A stretch of DNA of 64,000 nt from contig NZ_VNKO01000001.1 of the NCBI RefSeq assembly GCF_008033445.1, forward strand, positions 186,001 to 250,000, in the 5' to 3' direction. Below, piece by piece: positions 32,070 to 44,051 of this stretch (within the stretch, counting starts at the first letter, position 1; every line of letters starts with the position of its first letter). Origin of the DNA: Vulcaniibacterium gelatinicum. Lineage in GTDB: Bacteria; Pseudomonadota; Gammaproteobacteria; Xanthomonadales; Xanthomonadaceae. Both the position numbers and the translations under genes were made by a program. The notes below the pieces were generated by a model. It had not been told where the DNA came from. It made no database searches and saw only the letters and a list, made by a program, of their open reading frames with translations.

Positions 32070-32465
32070 TCAGGGCGCGGCTTCCGGCGGCTGGTCGCCC
32101 ACCGTCCACAGGCGTTCCAGGCCGTAGAACTCGCGCACCCGCGGCAGCATGACGTGGACGACGATGTCGCCCAGATCCACCAGCACCCACTCGGCCTCGC
32201 GCTCGCCCTCCACGCCCAGCGGCTGCACGTCCAGGCGCTTGGCGAACTTGACCACCTCGTCGGCGATGGACTTGACGTGGCGGGTGGAGGTGCCCGAGGC
32301 GATCACCAGGAAGTCGGTGACGCTGGTCTTGCCGCGCACGTCGATCTCGACCACGTCCTTCGCCTTGAGCTCCCCGACCGCGGCGTGGACTTCGCGCAAC
32401 AGCGTCTCGACGGGCGGCGGCGGGTTGGGAAGGCGGGTCTTGATGACCTGGGCGGCGGTGGTCAA
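32070..32465 (-). CDS. rsfS: ribosomal silencing factor RsfS
   Basis: RsfS binds L14 on the 50S subunit and blocks subunit joining when nutrients are short. The product has the family core KAKDVVEIDVRGKTSVTDFLVIASGTS followed by RHVKSIADEV and the WVLVDLGDIVVHVM motif. No ATG or GTG fits; the first usable start after nadD is TTG at 32465, giving 131 residues. The gene follows nadD after 37 bases. A perfect TATAAT spans the nadD stop codon and could be an internal promoter. Confidence 0.93.
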   Translation of the reverse strand: MTTAAQVIKTRLPNPPPPVETLLREVHAAVGELKAKDVVEIDVRGKTSVTDFLVIASGTSTRHVKSIADEVVKFAKRLDVQPLGVEGEREAEWVLVDLGDIVVHVMLPRVREFYGLERLWTVGDQPPEAAP

Positions 32466-32501
32466 GGGCGCGGGGCTCGTGGCGTGCGGATTTGCGGGGC
32501 G

Positions 32502-32507
32502 ATTATA
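32502..32507 (-). promoter_or_regulatory. TATAAT hexamer before rsfS
   Basis: A perfect consensus -10 hexamer (minus strand) contains the TAA stop of nadD and lies 36 bases before the TTG start of rsfS. In DNA this GC-rich a perfect match is unusual. A matching -35 is not visible at 16-18 bases, so activity is uncertain. Confidence 0.3.
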
Positions 32508-33183
32508 CCGGTGCGGGCGGCGCGGCTCCGGCCGTTGGGCGGTACAGGCCATGGCGCTCGATGTACTCGGCCACCATGGCCGGCACCCAGTCGCGCCAGG
32601 GTTCGCCGGCGGCGATGCGCCGGCGCAGCTCGCTGGCCGATTCCGGGCGCAGCGGCTGCTGCAGGCGCCAGATGCGCCCGGCCGGGGCCGCGCGCAGGGC
32701 GGCCGGCGTCTCCGCCAGGCGGCCGGCGATGGCCGAAGCCAGCGGCTCGTCCAGGCCCCGGTCGAGCGGGCTGCCGGGGCGCTCGGCGACGACGAAGTGG
32801 GCGAGCCCGAGCAGCTCGCGCCAGCGGTGCCAGGTGGGCAGGCCGCGGAAACTGTCGGCGCCGACCAGCAGCGCCACCGGCGCGTCCGCGCCGAGCTCGG
32901 CACGCAGCGCCAGCAGGGTGTCCACGCTGTAGCTGCGCCCCGTGCGCTGCAGCTCGCGCCGATCCACGCGCAGGCCGGGTTCGCCGGCGAGCGCGAGTTC
33001 GAGCATGCGCGCGCGATGTTCGGCGCTGGCGCCTGGCGGCGGCCGGTGCGGCGGATCGGCGGCGGGCATCAGCGCGACCTCGGCGCCGAGCGCATCGCGT
33101 GCGGCGCGCGCCACCGCGAGATGGCCGCAGTGCACCGGGTCGAAGGTGCCGCCGTAGAGGACGTGGAGCGGCGCGGCGTTCAC
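32503..33183 (-). CDS. nadD: nicotinate-nucleotide adenylyltransferase
   Basis: NadD converts NaMN to deamido-NAD in NAD synthesis. The 226-residue product has the nucleotidyltransferase motif GGTFDPVHCGHL near the N-terminus, MPAADPPHRP, and VGADSFRGLPTWHRW. The C-terminal ISSTxIR-type motif appears as a variant, SASELRRRI. The GTG at 33183 overlaps the holA stop by four bases. The frame is open far upstream over holA, but only this start gives the family N-terminus. Confidence 0.96.
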   Translation of the reverse strand: MNAAPLHVLYGGTFDPVHCGHLAVARAARDALGAEVALMPAADPPHRPPPGASAEHRARMLELALAGEPGLRVDRRELQRTGRSYSVDTLLALRAELGADAPVALLVGADSFRGLPTWHRWRELLGLAHFVVAERPGSPLDRGLDEPLASAIAGRLAETPAALRAAPAGRIWRLQQPLRPESASELRRRIAAGEPWRDWVPAMVAEYIERHGLYRPTAGAAPPAPV

Positions 33184-34217
33184 GAAGCGAGCAGGCGCAG
33201 GCCGCGCGCGTCGGCGACGGCGAGCAGCAGGCGTTCGAGCGCGAGCCAGGGATCGCCCTCGGCGCGGCCCTTGGCGATGCGGTCCACCTCGCCGGCGCGG
33301 GCGACGAACCGCTCCCAGCGCACGGGCTCGGGGTGGCGCTGCAACGCGCGCCGATAGACGGCCTGCTTGGATTCCCACACGTGCAGGGCGCGGAACGCGC
33401 CGGCGAGGTTGCCGCCGCCGGCGAGCACGCGCGCGAGCTGCGCGCCCTGCAGCAGTTCGCGCACCACCATGCCGAGCAGCGCCGGCACCGCCTCGCCCTC
33501 GGCGCGCAGGCCCGCGAGCATGCGCGAGACCTGCGCCGGCTGGCCGTTGAACGCCGCATCCACCAGCCGGAACACGTCGTAGCGCGCCGAATCGGCAACC
33601 AGCGCCTGCATCCGCGCCAGGTCCAGCGGGCGGCCGTCGGCGAGCAGCGCCAGCTTGTCCACCTCCTGCGCCGCGGCGAGCAGGTTGCCCTCCACCCGCT
33701 CGGCCAGGCATTGCACCGCGTCGCGGTCGGCGCTCAGGCCGCGCGCGCGCAGGCGGCGCTCGATCCAGTCCGGCAGCTCGTGCGGCTTCACCGGCCAGAC
33801 CACCACCACGTGCCCGGCGCGCGCGATCGCCTCGCTCCACTTGCCGCCGTGCTTGCGGCTCCATTCGCCGGCGGTCACCAGCAGCGCCACGTCGGGCGGC
33901 GGCGCCTCGCAGAACTCCACGATCAGCCGCTCGCCCTCCTTGCCGGGCCGGCCGGTGGGCAGGCGCAGTTCCAGCAGCCGCTTGCCGGCGAACAGGCTCG
34001 GCGCGCGCAGGCTGGCCGCGAGCGCGTCCCAATCCGGCTCGCGCTGGCCCTCGCCTTCGTACACCTCGCGTTCGCCGTAGCCCTGCGCGCGCGCGGCGGC
34101 GCGCACCGCGTCGGCCGCCTCCGTCAGCAGCAACGGTTCGGCGCCGGCGATCAGCCATGCGGGCGCCAGCGGCCCGGCCGCCAGTTGCGCGTCCAGCCGC
34201 TCGGGCTTCAGCTCCAT
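33180..34217 (-). CDS. holA: DNA polymerase III subunit delta
   Basis: HolA is the clamp-loader subunit that opens the beta clamp. The 345-residue product starts MELKPERLDAQL, with PAWLIAGAEPLLLTEA and the SLFAGKRLLELRLPTG motif that contacts the clamp, and GNLLAAAQEVDKLALL in the middle domain. It starts one base after lptE ends and overlaps nadD by four bases, as in the conserved leuS-lptE-holA-nadD operon. Confidence 0.95.
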   Translation of the reverse strand: MELKPERLDAQLAAGPLAPAWLIAGAEPLLLTEAADAVRAAARAQGYGEREVYEGEGQREPDWDALAASLRAPSLFAGKRLLELRLPTGRPGKEGERLIVEFCEAPPPDVALLVTAGEWSRKHGGKWSEAIARAGHVVVVWPVKPHELPDWIERRLRARGLSADRDAVQCLAERVEGNLLAAAQEVDKLALLADGRPLDLARMQALVADSARYDVFRLVDAAFNGQPAQVSRMLAGLRAEGEAVPALLGMVVRELLQGAQLARVLAGGGNLAGAFRALHVWESKQAVYRRALQRHPEPVRWERFVARAGEVDRIAKGRAEGDPWLALERLLLAVADARGLRLLAS

Positions 34218-34218
34218 C

Positions 34219-34731
34219 TCACGGCGCGGCGCCGGGCTGCGCCGGATTGCGGATCGCCGCGTCCACGCGGCGCAGGATCGCCGCGGCCATCTCGCGGCGC
34301 AGTTCGCGCGCCAGGATCTCGCGCTCGCCCTCGGTGCCGGTGAGCTGCTGCGGCGAGGCGATGTAGTCGCGCGCCAGTTCCACCGCCTGCCGCGGCACGA
34401 TCTCGCGGCCGTCGGCGGCGACGAACTCGAACACCACCGCATGCCGCAGCGAGTACTCCTGGGCGCGGCCGAACTGGTCGATCGCGATCGGCGTGTCGCC
34501 CCAGCGCTCGGACAGGATGCGCAGCGTGGCCACGCCCTCCGCCCCGGCCGCGGCCGGTTGCGCGCCGGCGCGCGCGAGCGCCTGCGCGAGCGAATCGGCG
34601 AGCGGGCTGTAGCGGTCCTGCGCCTCCACCCGGACCGGGCCGAGGTCCGGCGGCAGGGTCAGCGCGTTGCGCAGGTGGAAGCCGCAGCCGGACAGGGCCA
34701 GGAGGAAGACGACGGCGAGGAATCGGCTCAT
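34219..34731 (-). CDS. lptE: LPS-assembly lipoprotein LptE
   Basis: LptE plugs the LptD outer-membrane barrel that inserts lipopolysaccharide. The 170-residue precursor has a lipoprotein signal peptide with lipobox LSGC (Cys16), then GFHLRNALTLPPDL, the family's opening strand, and a C-terminal Arg/Ala-rich helix. It lies between leuS and holA, the standard position. Together with lpxA and lpxB at the left of the window it belongs to the outer-membrane biogenesis set. Confidence 0.94.
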   Translation of the reverse strand: MSRFLAVVFLLALSGCGFHLRNALTLPPDLGPVRVEAQDRYSPLADSLAQALARAGAQPAAAGAEGVATLRILSERWGDTPIAIDQFGRAQEYSLRHAVVFEFVAADGREIVPRQAVELARDYIASPQQLTGTEGEREILARELRREMAAAILRRVDAAIRNPAQPGAAP

Positions 34732-34772
34732 GCGGCAAGTCTGGCGGAGGCGGCGACGGCCAGCAAGCGCGT

Positions 34773-38984
<4,212 letters not shown>

Positions 38985-38988
<4 letters not shown>

Positions 38989-39236
38989 ACCTGGAGTGGA
39001 CCGGCTACATCGCCGCGACCCTGACCACGCTCGCGTTCGTGCCGCAGGCGATCAAGACCATCCGCAGCCGCGACACCCACAGCATCTCGCTGCTGATGTA
39101 CGTGGTGTTCACCGTCGGGATCGGCTTCTGGCTGCTGTACGGGATCAGCCTGGGCTCGATCCCGATGATCGTCTCGAACGTGGTCACGTTTGCCCTGTCG
39201 GCGACGATCCTCGGCATGAAGCTGCGCTACAAGTGA
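38985..39236 (+). CDS. SemiSWEET-family small sugar transporter
   Basis: This 83-residue protein has three membrane helices with the PQ-loop motif FVPQ at residues 18-21 and a conserved Asn in the third helix. SemiSWEETs dimerise to form a facilitative sugar pore in the inner membrane. It is coupled to the exported amidohydrolase by a four-base overlap. Its 3' end overlaps the convergent DUF998 gene by 10 bases. Confidence 0.9.
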
Positions 39237-39859
39237 CCCTGCGCACTTCGCGCAGAGCGATCACTCAGCGCCGCGGCGATCCACCAGCCGAACCAGGCCG
39301 CGAACGCGAGCCGCTGGGCGACGCCCCCCGGCAGCAGCAGCGGCGCGAGCAGCGCGCAGCCGGGCACCAGCAGCACCGCGGCCAGGCTCGCCGCGGCGAG
39401 TCTGCGCCGGCCTGGCCCGTGCCCCGCATCGAGCGCGTGCAGCAGCGCCGCGGGCACGAACGCCACCCACCACAGCGTCCACGCGGTCGCGTGCACGCGG
39501 TTCGCGCCGGCGTCGGCGGCCGTGCCGGGATCGAGCGGCCACAGCCCCTGCGCGGCGAAGGCCAGCGCCGACCACAGCGCGAGCCAGCCGCCGAGCCGGC
39601 CGGCCCACCCTGCCGCGACAGGCAGGGAAGCACGCCCCCACCAACCCTGCACCGCCAGCAGCAGCCCAGGCAGCACGAACGCGGCCAGGTTGAAGCCCAA
39701 TGCTCCGGGCACGCCGTGCGCGCCTGGCAGCGCCGGCGGATGCCAGACCTGCGAATGACCGGGGTGTGCCAGGCCGGCCCAGGCCAATGCCAGGGCCCAC
39801 AGGCCGGCGGCGCCCCACGCCAGCCAGGGCATCGCCCGGGGAAGGAACCGTGCGTTCAT
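39227..39859 (-). CDS. DUF998-like membrane protein
   Basis: The 210-residue product has about six hydrophobic helices and a loop with GFNLAAFVLPGLLLA, the pattern of DUF998 (frhodopsin-like) membrane proteins. A second conserved region is WPLDPGTAADAGANRVHATAW, where FP-D----HxxA is the family pattern. Function is unknown. The start ATG lies six bases after a TAGCAT hexamer. It overlaps the convergent SemiSWEET by 10 bases. Confidence 0.82.
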   Translation of the reverse strand: MNARFLPRAMPWLAWGAAGLWALALAWAGLAHPGHSQVWHPPALPGAHGVPGALGFNLAAFVLPGLLLAVQGWWGRASLPVAAGWAGRLGGWLALWSALAFAAQGLWPLDPGTAADAGANRVHATAWTLWWVAFVPAALLHALDAGHGPGRRRLAAASLAAVLLVPGCALLAPLLLPGGVAQRLAFAAWFGWWIAAALSDRSARSAQGHL

Positions 39860-39865
39860 CCCGCC

Positions 39866-39893
39866 ATGCTAGCGTTCCGGGCTTGCCTGTCCG
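39866..39893 (-). promoter_or_regulatory. candidate promoter of the DUF998 gene
   Basis: On the minus strand CGGACA (39888-39893) and TAGCAT (39866-39871) are 16 bases apart, each matching four of six consensus bases. The -10 hexamer sits six bases before the ATG, predicting a leaderless or near-leaderless mRNA. Confidence 0.38.
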
Positions 39894-39937
39894 ACCCCAC
39901 ACCCCCATTTCCCGGCGACCCCACGACGAGCCCTGCC

Positions 39938-40807
39938 ATGCACGACACCCCGGCCACGCCCCACGTCTTCGATGTCAGCGCCGCCAATTTCGAGGCCGAG
40001 GTCCTGCACCGCTCGCTGCAGGTGCCGGTGCTGGTGGACTTCTGGGCCGCCTGGTGCGGCCCGTGCAAGACCCTCGGCCCGATCCTGGAAAAGCTCGCCG
40101 CCGAGTACAACGGCGCATTCGTCCTGGCCAAGGTGGACGTGGACCGCGAGCAGCAGCTCGCCGCCGCGTTCCAGGTGCGCTCGATCCCGACCGTGTTCCT
40201 GGTCAAGGACGGGCAGCTGGTGGACGGCTTCCCCGGGGCGCTGCCGGAAGGGCAGCTGCGCGAGTTCCTCAGGCACCACGGCATCGAGCCCGCCCCCGCC
40301 GCCGCGGCCGCGCCGGCCGAGACCGCGCCGCGTGACCCGCACGCCGAGGTGCTGCGCCTGCGCAAGGCGATCGAGGCCGCGCCGGACAAGCCCGAACTGA
40401 AGCTGGAGCTGGCCCTGGCGCTGCTGCGGACCGGCGCCGCGCACGAGGCCGAGCAACTGCTCGACGCACTGCCGGCCAACCTGGCCCACGACGACCGCGC
40501 GGTGCGCGCCCGCGCGCGCCTGGGCTTCGCCGCGCTGCTCAGGGACGCCCCGCCGCCGCAGGTGCTCGAGGCCGCGATCGCCAGCAACCCCGACGACCTG
40601 CGCGCGCGCCACCTGCTCGGCGTGCACCACATCGTCGCCGGCAACGCCGAGGCCGGGCTGGAGCAGTTCCTGGAAATGCTGCGCCGCGACCGCAACTTCG
40701 CCGACGGCCTGCCGCGCAAGGCCCTGCTCGATGCCTTCCGGGTGGTCGAGGACGAGGACCTGGTCGGCCGCTACCGGCGCCGGATGTCCTCGCTGCTGCT
40801 GGTCTGA
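39938..40807 (+). CDS. cnoX: thioredoxin-TPR chaperedoxin (CnoX/YbbN-like)
   Basis: The 289-residue cytoplasmic protein starts with a thioredoxin domain carrying an intact WCGPC site (Cys40, Cys43) and continues, after an Ala/Pro linker, into TPR-like helices ending FRVVEDEDLVGRYRRRMSSLLLV. This is the architecture of CnoX (YbbN), which protects clients from overoxidation and passes them to GroEL/DnaK. E. coli CnoX has lost one Cys of the motif; this protein keeps both. ATG 39938 gives the family start. The DUF4442 gene follows after 3 bases. Confidence 0.92.
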   Translation: MHDTPATPHVFDVSAANFEAEVLHRSLQVPVLVDFWAAWCGPCKTLGPILEKLAAEYNGAFVLAKVDVDREQQLAAAFQVRSIPTVFLVKDGQLVDGFPGALPEGQLREFLRHHGIEPAPAAAAAPAETAPRDPHAEVLRLRKAIEAAPDKPELKLELALALLRTGAAHEAEQLLDALPANLAHDDRAVRARARLGFAALLRDAPPPQVLEAAIASNPDDLRARHLLGVHHIVAGNAEAGLEQFLEMLRRDRNFADGLPRKALLDAFRVVEDEDLVGRYRRRMSSLLLV

Positions 40808-40810
40808 TCC

Positions 40811-41272
40811 ATGCCGCGCCGGCTCGACGCGCGCGGCCTGCGCCGCGCGATGAACCTGTGGCCGCCGTTCCTGTTCGCCGGGATCCGCGTGCACGAGATC
40901 GCCGACGACTGGAGCCTGGCCCGGGTCGCGCTGCGCCCGCGCTGGTACAACCGCAACTACGTCGGCACCCACTTCGGCGGCAGCCTGTTCGCGATGACCG
41001 ACCCGTTCTGGATGCTGCTGGCGCTCAATCGCCTCGGCCGGGACTACATCGTCTGGGACCAGGCCGCCGAGATCGCGTTCCTCAAGCCCGGGCGCGGGCG
41101 GGTGCACGCCGAGTTCGCGCTCGACGAAACCACCGTCCAGGCCATGCGCGAGGCCACCGCCACGGGCGAGAAGCACCTGCGCTGGTTCGAGACCGAGGTC
41201 CGCGACGACGATCACGCCGTGGTCGCCCGCGTGCGCAAGCAGCTCTACGTCCGGCGCAAACCGGCCCGCTGA
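40811..41272 (+). CDS. DUF4442 hot-dog fold protein (thioesterase-like)
   Basis: The 153-residue protein has the DUF4442 core: LWPPFLFAGIRV, the RWYNRNYVGTHFGGSLFAMTDPFWM segment (split here as two motifs, RNYVGTHFGG and DPFWML) and a C-terminal RKQLYVRRK strand. The fold is that of acyl-CoA thioesterases, and the HFGGSLF loop fits the position of the active site. No substrate is known. It follows the thioredoxin-TPR gene by 3 bases and is probably in the same transcript. Confidence 0.85.
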   Translation: MPRRLDARGLRRAMNLWPPFLFAGIRVHEIADDWSLARVALRPRWYNRNYVGTHFGGSLFAMTDPFWMLLALNRLGRDYIVWDQAAEIAFLKPGRGRVHAEFALDETTVQAMREATATGEKHLRWFETEVRDDDHAVVARVRKQLYVRRKPAR

Positions 41273-41327
41273 CGTTCCCGCGGCCCGCCGCAGGCGCTAT
41301 GCTCGGCGCGGGAAGCGGGGGGCGCCA

Positions 41328-43361
41328 ATGGCAGGCGATTCGACGACGCAGGACACCGGCCACGAGCTGCCGCAAATCCGCGGCTACAAGCTCCTGCGCG
41401 TGATCGGCCACGGCGGCATGTCCACCGTGTACCTGGCCGAGCAGGAGTCGCTCGGGCGCAAGGTCGCGGTCAAGGTCATGCTGCCGGAGGCGCTGGCCGA
41501 CGAGGTCGGCCGCCGCCGCTTCGAGAACGAGGCGCGCACCATCGCCCGCCTGGACCACCCACACATCGTGGACATCTTCGAGGTGGGACGCACCCTCGAC
41601 GGGCTGCCCTACTACGCGATGCCGTACCTGCCGCGCGGGCACCTGGGCACCCGCATCGCGCGCCACGGCCGCCTGGACGAGGCCCGCACCTTGGCGATCC
41701 TGCGCGCCCTGCTCGACGCGCTCGACTACGCCCACGTGCGCGGCGTGGTGCACCGTGACGTCAAGGCCGAGAACGTGCTGTTCGACGACGCCGAGCGCCC
41801 GCAGCTGGCCGACTTCGGCATCGCCCTGCGCAAGGGCAGCAACCCGCGCGTCACCAGCGCCGGCCTGGCCGTGGGCAGCACCGCCTACATGCCCCCGGAA
41901 CAGGCGCGCGGCGAGGAGGTGGACAGCCGCGCCGACCTCTACAGTGTCGGCGTGCTGGCCTGGGAGATGCTGACCGGCGAGCTGCCGTACAAGGCCGGCG
42001 ACGCGCTCTCGATGGCGATGCAGCACGCGCAGCAGCCGATCCCGCGCCTGCCGGCACGGCTGCGCCACTGGCAGCCGTTCATGGACAAGGCGCTGGCCAA
42101 GCAGCCGCAGAGCCGCTTCCGCAGCGCGCAGCAGATGCTCGAGGCGCTGGAGCAGATCGAGCGCGGTGCGTTCACGCCCGCCGCGCTGCTGGCCGGCCTG
42201 GCGCGCGCGGGCGAACGCCTGCGGCGGTTGCCGTACTGGGCCTGGGCCACGGGCGTGGTGCTGGCGTTGACCGTGGTGGCGTGGGTGGTGACCTGGGCGC
42301 CGAGCGATGAGGACGGGTTCTTCCGCATCGCCACCCCGGACCGGGCCGCGCCGGCCGCCCTGCCGCCGGCCGAGGATCCGATCGAGAAGATGCTGCGTCC
42401 GCCACCGGAATCCCCGGCCCAGCGCTGGATCAGCGCCGCCGAACGCCAGCTGGCTGCGCGCAGGCTGATCGCGCCGGCGGGCGACAACGCGGTCGCCAGC
42501 GCGGTCGAAGCCTGGCGCGCCGATCCGCAGCACGAACGCATGGACGAGACCCTGGCCGCAGTGATGCAGGCGCTGGGCGAGCAGATGGCGCGCCGGCTGC
42601 GCGAGGGCGATGCGGCACGCGCCCGCGAGTATCTCGCCCGTGCGCGCGAACTCGCTGCGCAGACCGCGCCGCTGGGCCCGCCGCTGCTGGCCAGGCTGCG
42701 CCCGCCGGCGGCCGAAGCCCTCGCCGCGCGGGTGGCCGACGCCGAGCGCCGCGTCGCACGCCAGGACGCGCTGGCGGCGGCGGCCCTGGCCGAGGAGTTC
42801 ACCGGCGACGCCGCGCTCGCCCGCGCCCTGCGCGCGCGCGCCGAGAAGATCGCCCAGCCGGGGCAACGCATCGCCGACGATCCCGCCGGCACGGTCGTGG
42901 CCCGGGTGGGCGAGCGCATCCTCGCGGCGATGCCGCGCCCGGTGACCCGCGGCGAGTACGCGCGCTTCGTCCAGGCCACCGGACGTGCCCCTGCGCTGTG
43001 CCGCGAGCGGCTGTCGCTGCTGCGCGTGGTCGCCCCGCGCGACTGGCGCAACCCCGGCTTCGCCCTGACCGACGCCGGCCCCGCGGTCTGCGTCTCCTGG
43101 GCCGACGCCGAGGCCTACGCGCGCTGGTTCAGCGGCACCAGCGGCCGCCAGTACCGCCTGCCCAGCGGCGCCGAGCGCCGCGCCCTGCCGCCGCTGGCCG
43201 GCGCCGGCCGCGCGGTCGCCGAATGGACCAGCGACTGCGCCCCCGGCTGCCGCCAGCGCTACGCCGCCGGCAGCTCCTGGCGCGGGGCGAGCGGCGCCCG
43301 CGCCCTGGATCCTGCGCGCGGCTACGACGACGTCGGCTTCCGCCTGGTGCGCGAACTTTAG
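41328..43361 (+). CDS. transmembrane Ser/Thr protein kinase fused to an FGE-sulfatase-type domain
   Basis: The 677-residue protein has a Hanks-type kinase domain at about 20-275: glycine loop GHGGMSTVYLAE, Lys49 in VAVKV, HRDVKAEN with catalytic Asp144, DFG at 162-164 and PPEQARG. All catalytic residues are intact. One membrane helix lies at about 303-323. The extracytoplasmic part starts with an Ala-rich helical region and ends at about 538-677 in an FGE-sulfatase-type fold (VTRGEYARFVQATG, VSWADAEAYARWF, QYRLPSGAE, AEWTSDC, YDDVGFRLVREL). The FGE part is short, so a binding or sensor role is more likely than catalysis. TATGCT at 41298-41303 is a possible -10. Confidence 0.92.
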   Translation: MAGDSTTQDTGHELPQIRGYKLLRVIGHGGMSTVYLAEQESLGRKVAVKVMLPEALADEVGRRRFENEARTIARLDHPHIVDIFEVGRTLDGLPYYAMPYLPRGHLGTRIARHGRLDEARTLAILRALLDALDYAHVRGVVHRDVKAENVLFDDAERPQLADFGIALRKGSNPRVTSAGLAVGSTAYMPPEQARGEEVDSRADLYSVGVLAWEMLTGELPYKAGDALSMAMQHAQQPIPRLPARLRHWQPFMDKALAKQPQSRFRSAQQMLEALEQIERGAFTPAALLAGLARAGERLRRLPYWAWATGVVLALTVVAWVVTWAPSDEDGFFRIATPDRAAPAALPPAEDPIEKMLRPPPESPAQRWISAAERQLAARRLIAPAGDNAVASAVEAWRADPQHERMDETLAAVMQALGEQMARRLREGDAARAREYLARARELAAQTAPLGPPLLARLRPPAAEALAARVADAERRVARQDALAAAALAEEFTGDAALARALRARAEKIAQPGQRIADDPAGTVVARVGERILAAMPRPVTRGEYARFVQATGRAPALCRERLSLLRVVAPRDWRNPGFALTDAGPAVCVSWADAEAYARWFSGTSGRQYRLPSGAERRALPPLAGAGRAVAEWTSDCAPGCRQRYAAGSSWRGASGARALDPARGYDDVGFRLVREL

Positions 43362-43381
43362 GCCGGCACGCGGCCGGCCCG

Positions 43382-43387
43382 TACAAT
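43382..43387 (+). promoter_or_regulatory. -10-like hexamer of the DUF502 gene
   Basis: TACAAT (five of six consensus bases) lies seven bases before the ATG at 43395. No ribosome site fits in the gap. A transcript from here would begin at or next to the start codon. A clear -35 is not visible. Confidence 0.4.
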
Positions 43388-43394
43388 CGCCGCC

Positions 43395-44051
43395 ATGCGC
43401 ACCCCTTCCCTGCAGCGGCTGTTCATCGCCGGGTTGCTGACCTTGCTCCCGATCTGGCTCACCTGGATCGTGGTCAAGTTCGTGTTCGTGCTGCTGACCG
43501 ACCTCAGCAAGCCGCTGGTCGAACCGCTCTCGCACCAGGTCGCGGCGCTCGACCCGCGCATGCTCGGCTGGGTGGACGACCCGTGGATGCAGACCGCGTT
43601 CTCGCTGCTGGCCACGCTGGGCGTGATCCTGCTGTCGGGGTGGATGGCGCGGCGCGTGGTCGGCCAGCGCCTGCTGGGCTGGTTCGAGGCGCTGGTGAGC
43701 CGGGTGCCGCTGGCCAGCACCATCTACGGCAGCGCGCGCCAGCTGCTCGACATCCTGCAGACCAAGCCGGACGGCACCCAGCGCGTGGTGTTGATCGACT
43801 TCCCGCACACCGAGATGAAGTCCATCGGCTTCGTCACCCGCGTGATCCGCGAACAGGGCACCGGGCGCGAGCTGGCCGCGGTGTACGTGCCGACCACCCC
43901 GAACCCCACTTCCGGCTACCTGGAGATCGTGCCGGTGGAGAAGATGACCCCGACCGACTGGACCGTGGACCAGGCGATGAGCTTCATCATCAGCGGCGGC
44001 GCGGTGTCGCCCGAGTCCATCCCCTTCAGCCCGCCGGCGCGGCAGCCGTGA
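43395..44051 (+). CDS. DUF502 membrane protein
   Basis: The 218-residue protein matches DUF502: an N-terminal membrane helix (LFIAGLLTLLPIWLTWIVV), a second helix around 66-84, then VPLASTIYGSARQLLDI, VVLIDFPHTEMKSIGFVT and VPTTPNPTSGYL, all highly conserved in this family. Members are often called COV-like proteins in plants. Bacterial function is unknown. Its stop overlaps the GTG of the next gene (GTGA). Confidence 0.92.
   Translation: MRTPSLQRLFIAGLLTLLPIWLTWIVVKFVFVLLTDLSKPLVEPLSHQVAALDPRMLGWVDDPWMQTAFSLLATLGVILLSGWMARRVVGQRLLGWFEALVSRVPLASTIYGSARQLLDILQTKPDGTQRVVLIDFPHTEMKSIGFVTRVIREQGTGRELAAVYVPTTPNPTSGYLEIVPVEKMTPTDWTVDQAMSFIISGGAVSPESIPFSPPARQP

Noticed and set aside
42940-43361. 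Kinase-linked FGE region as a working formylglycine-generating enzyme
   Set aside because: The domain is shortened and no sulfatase gene is present in the window, so a binding role is more likely.
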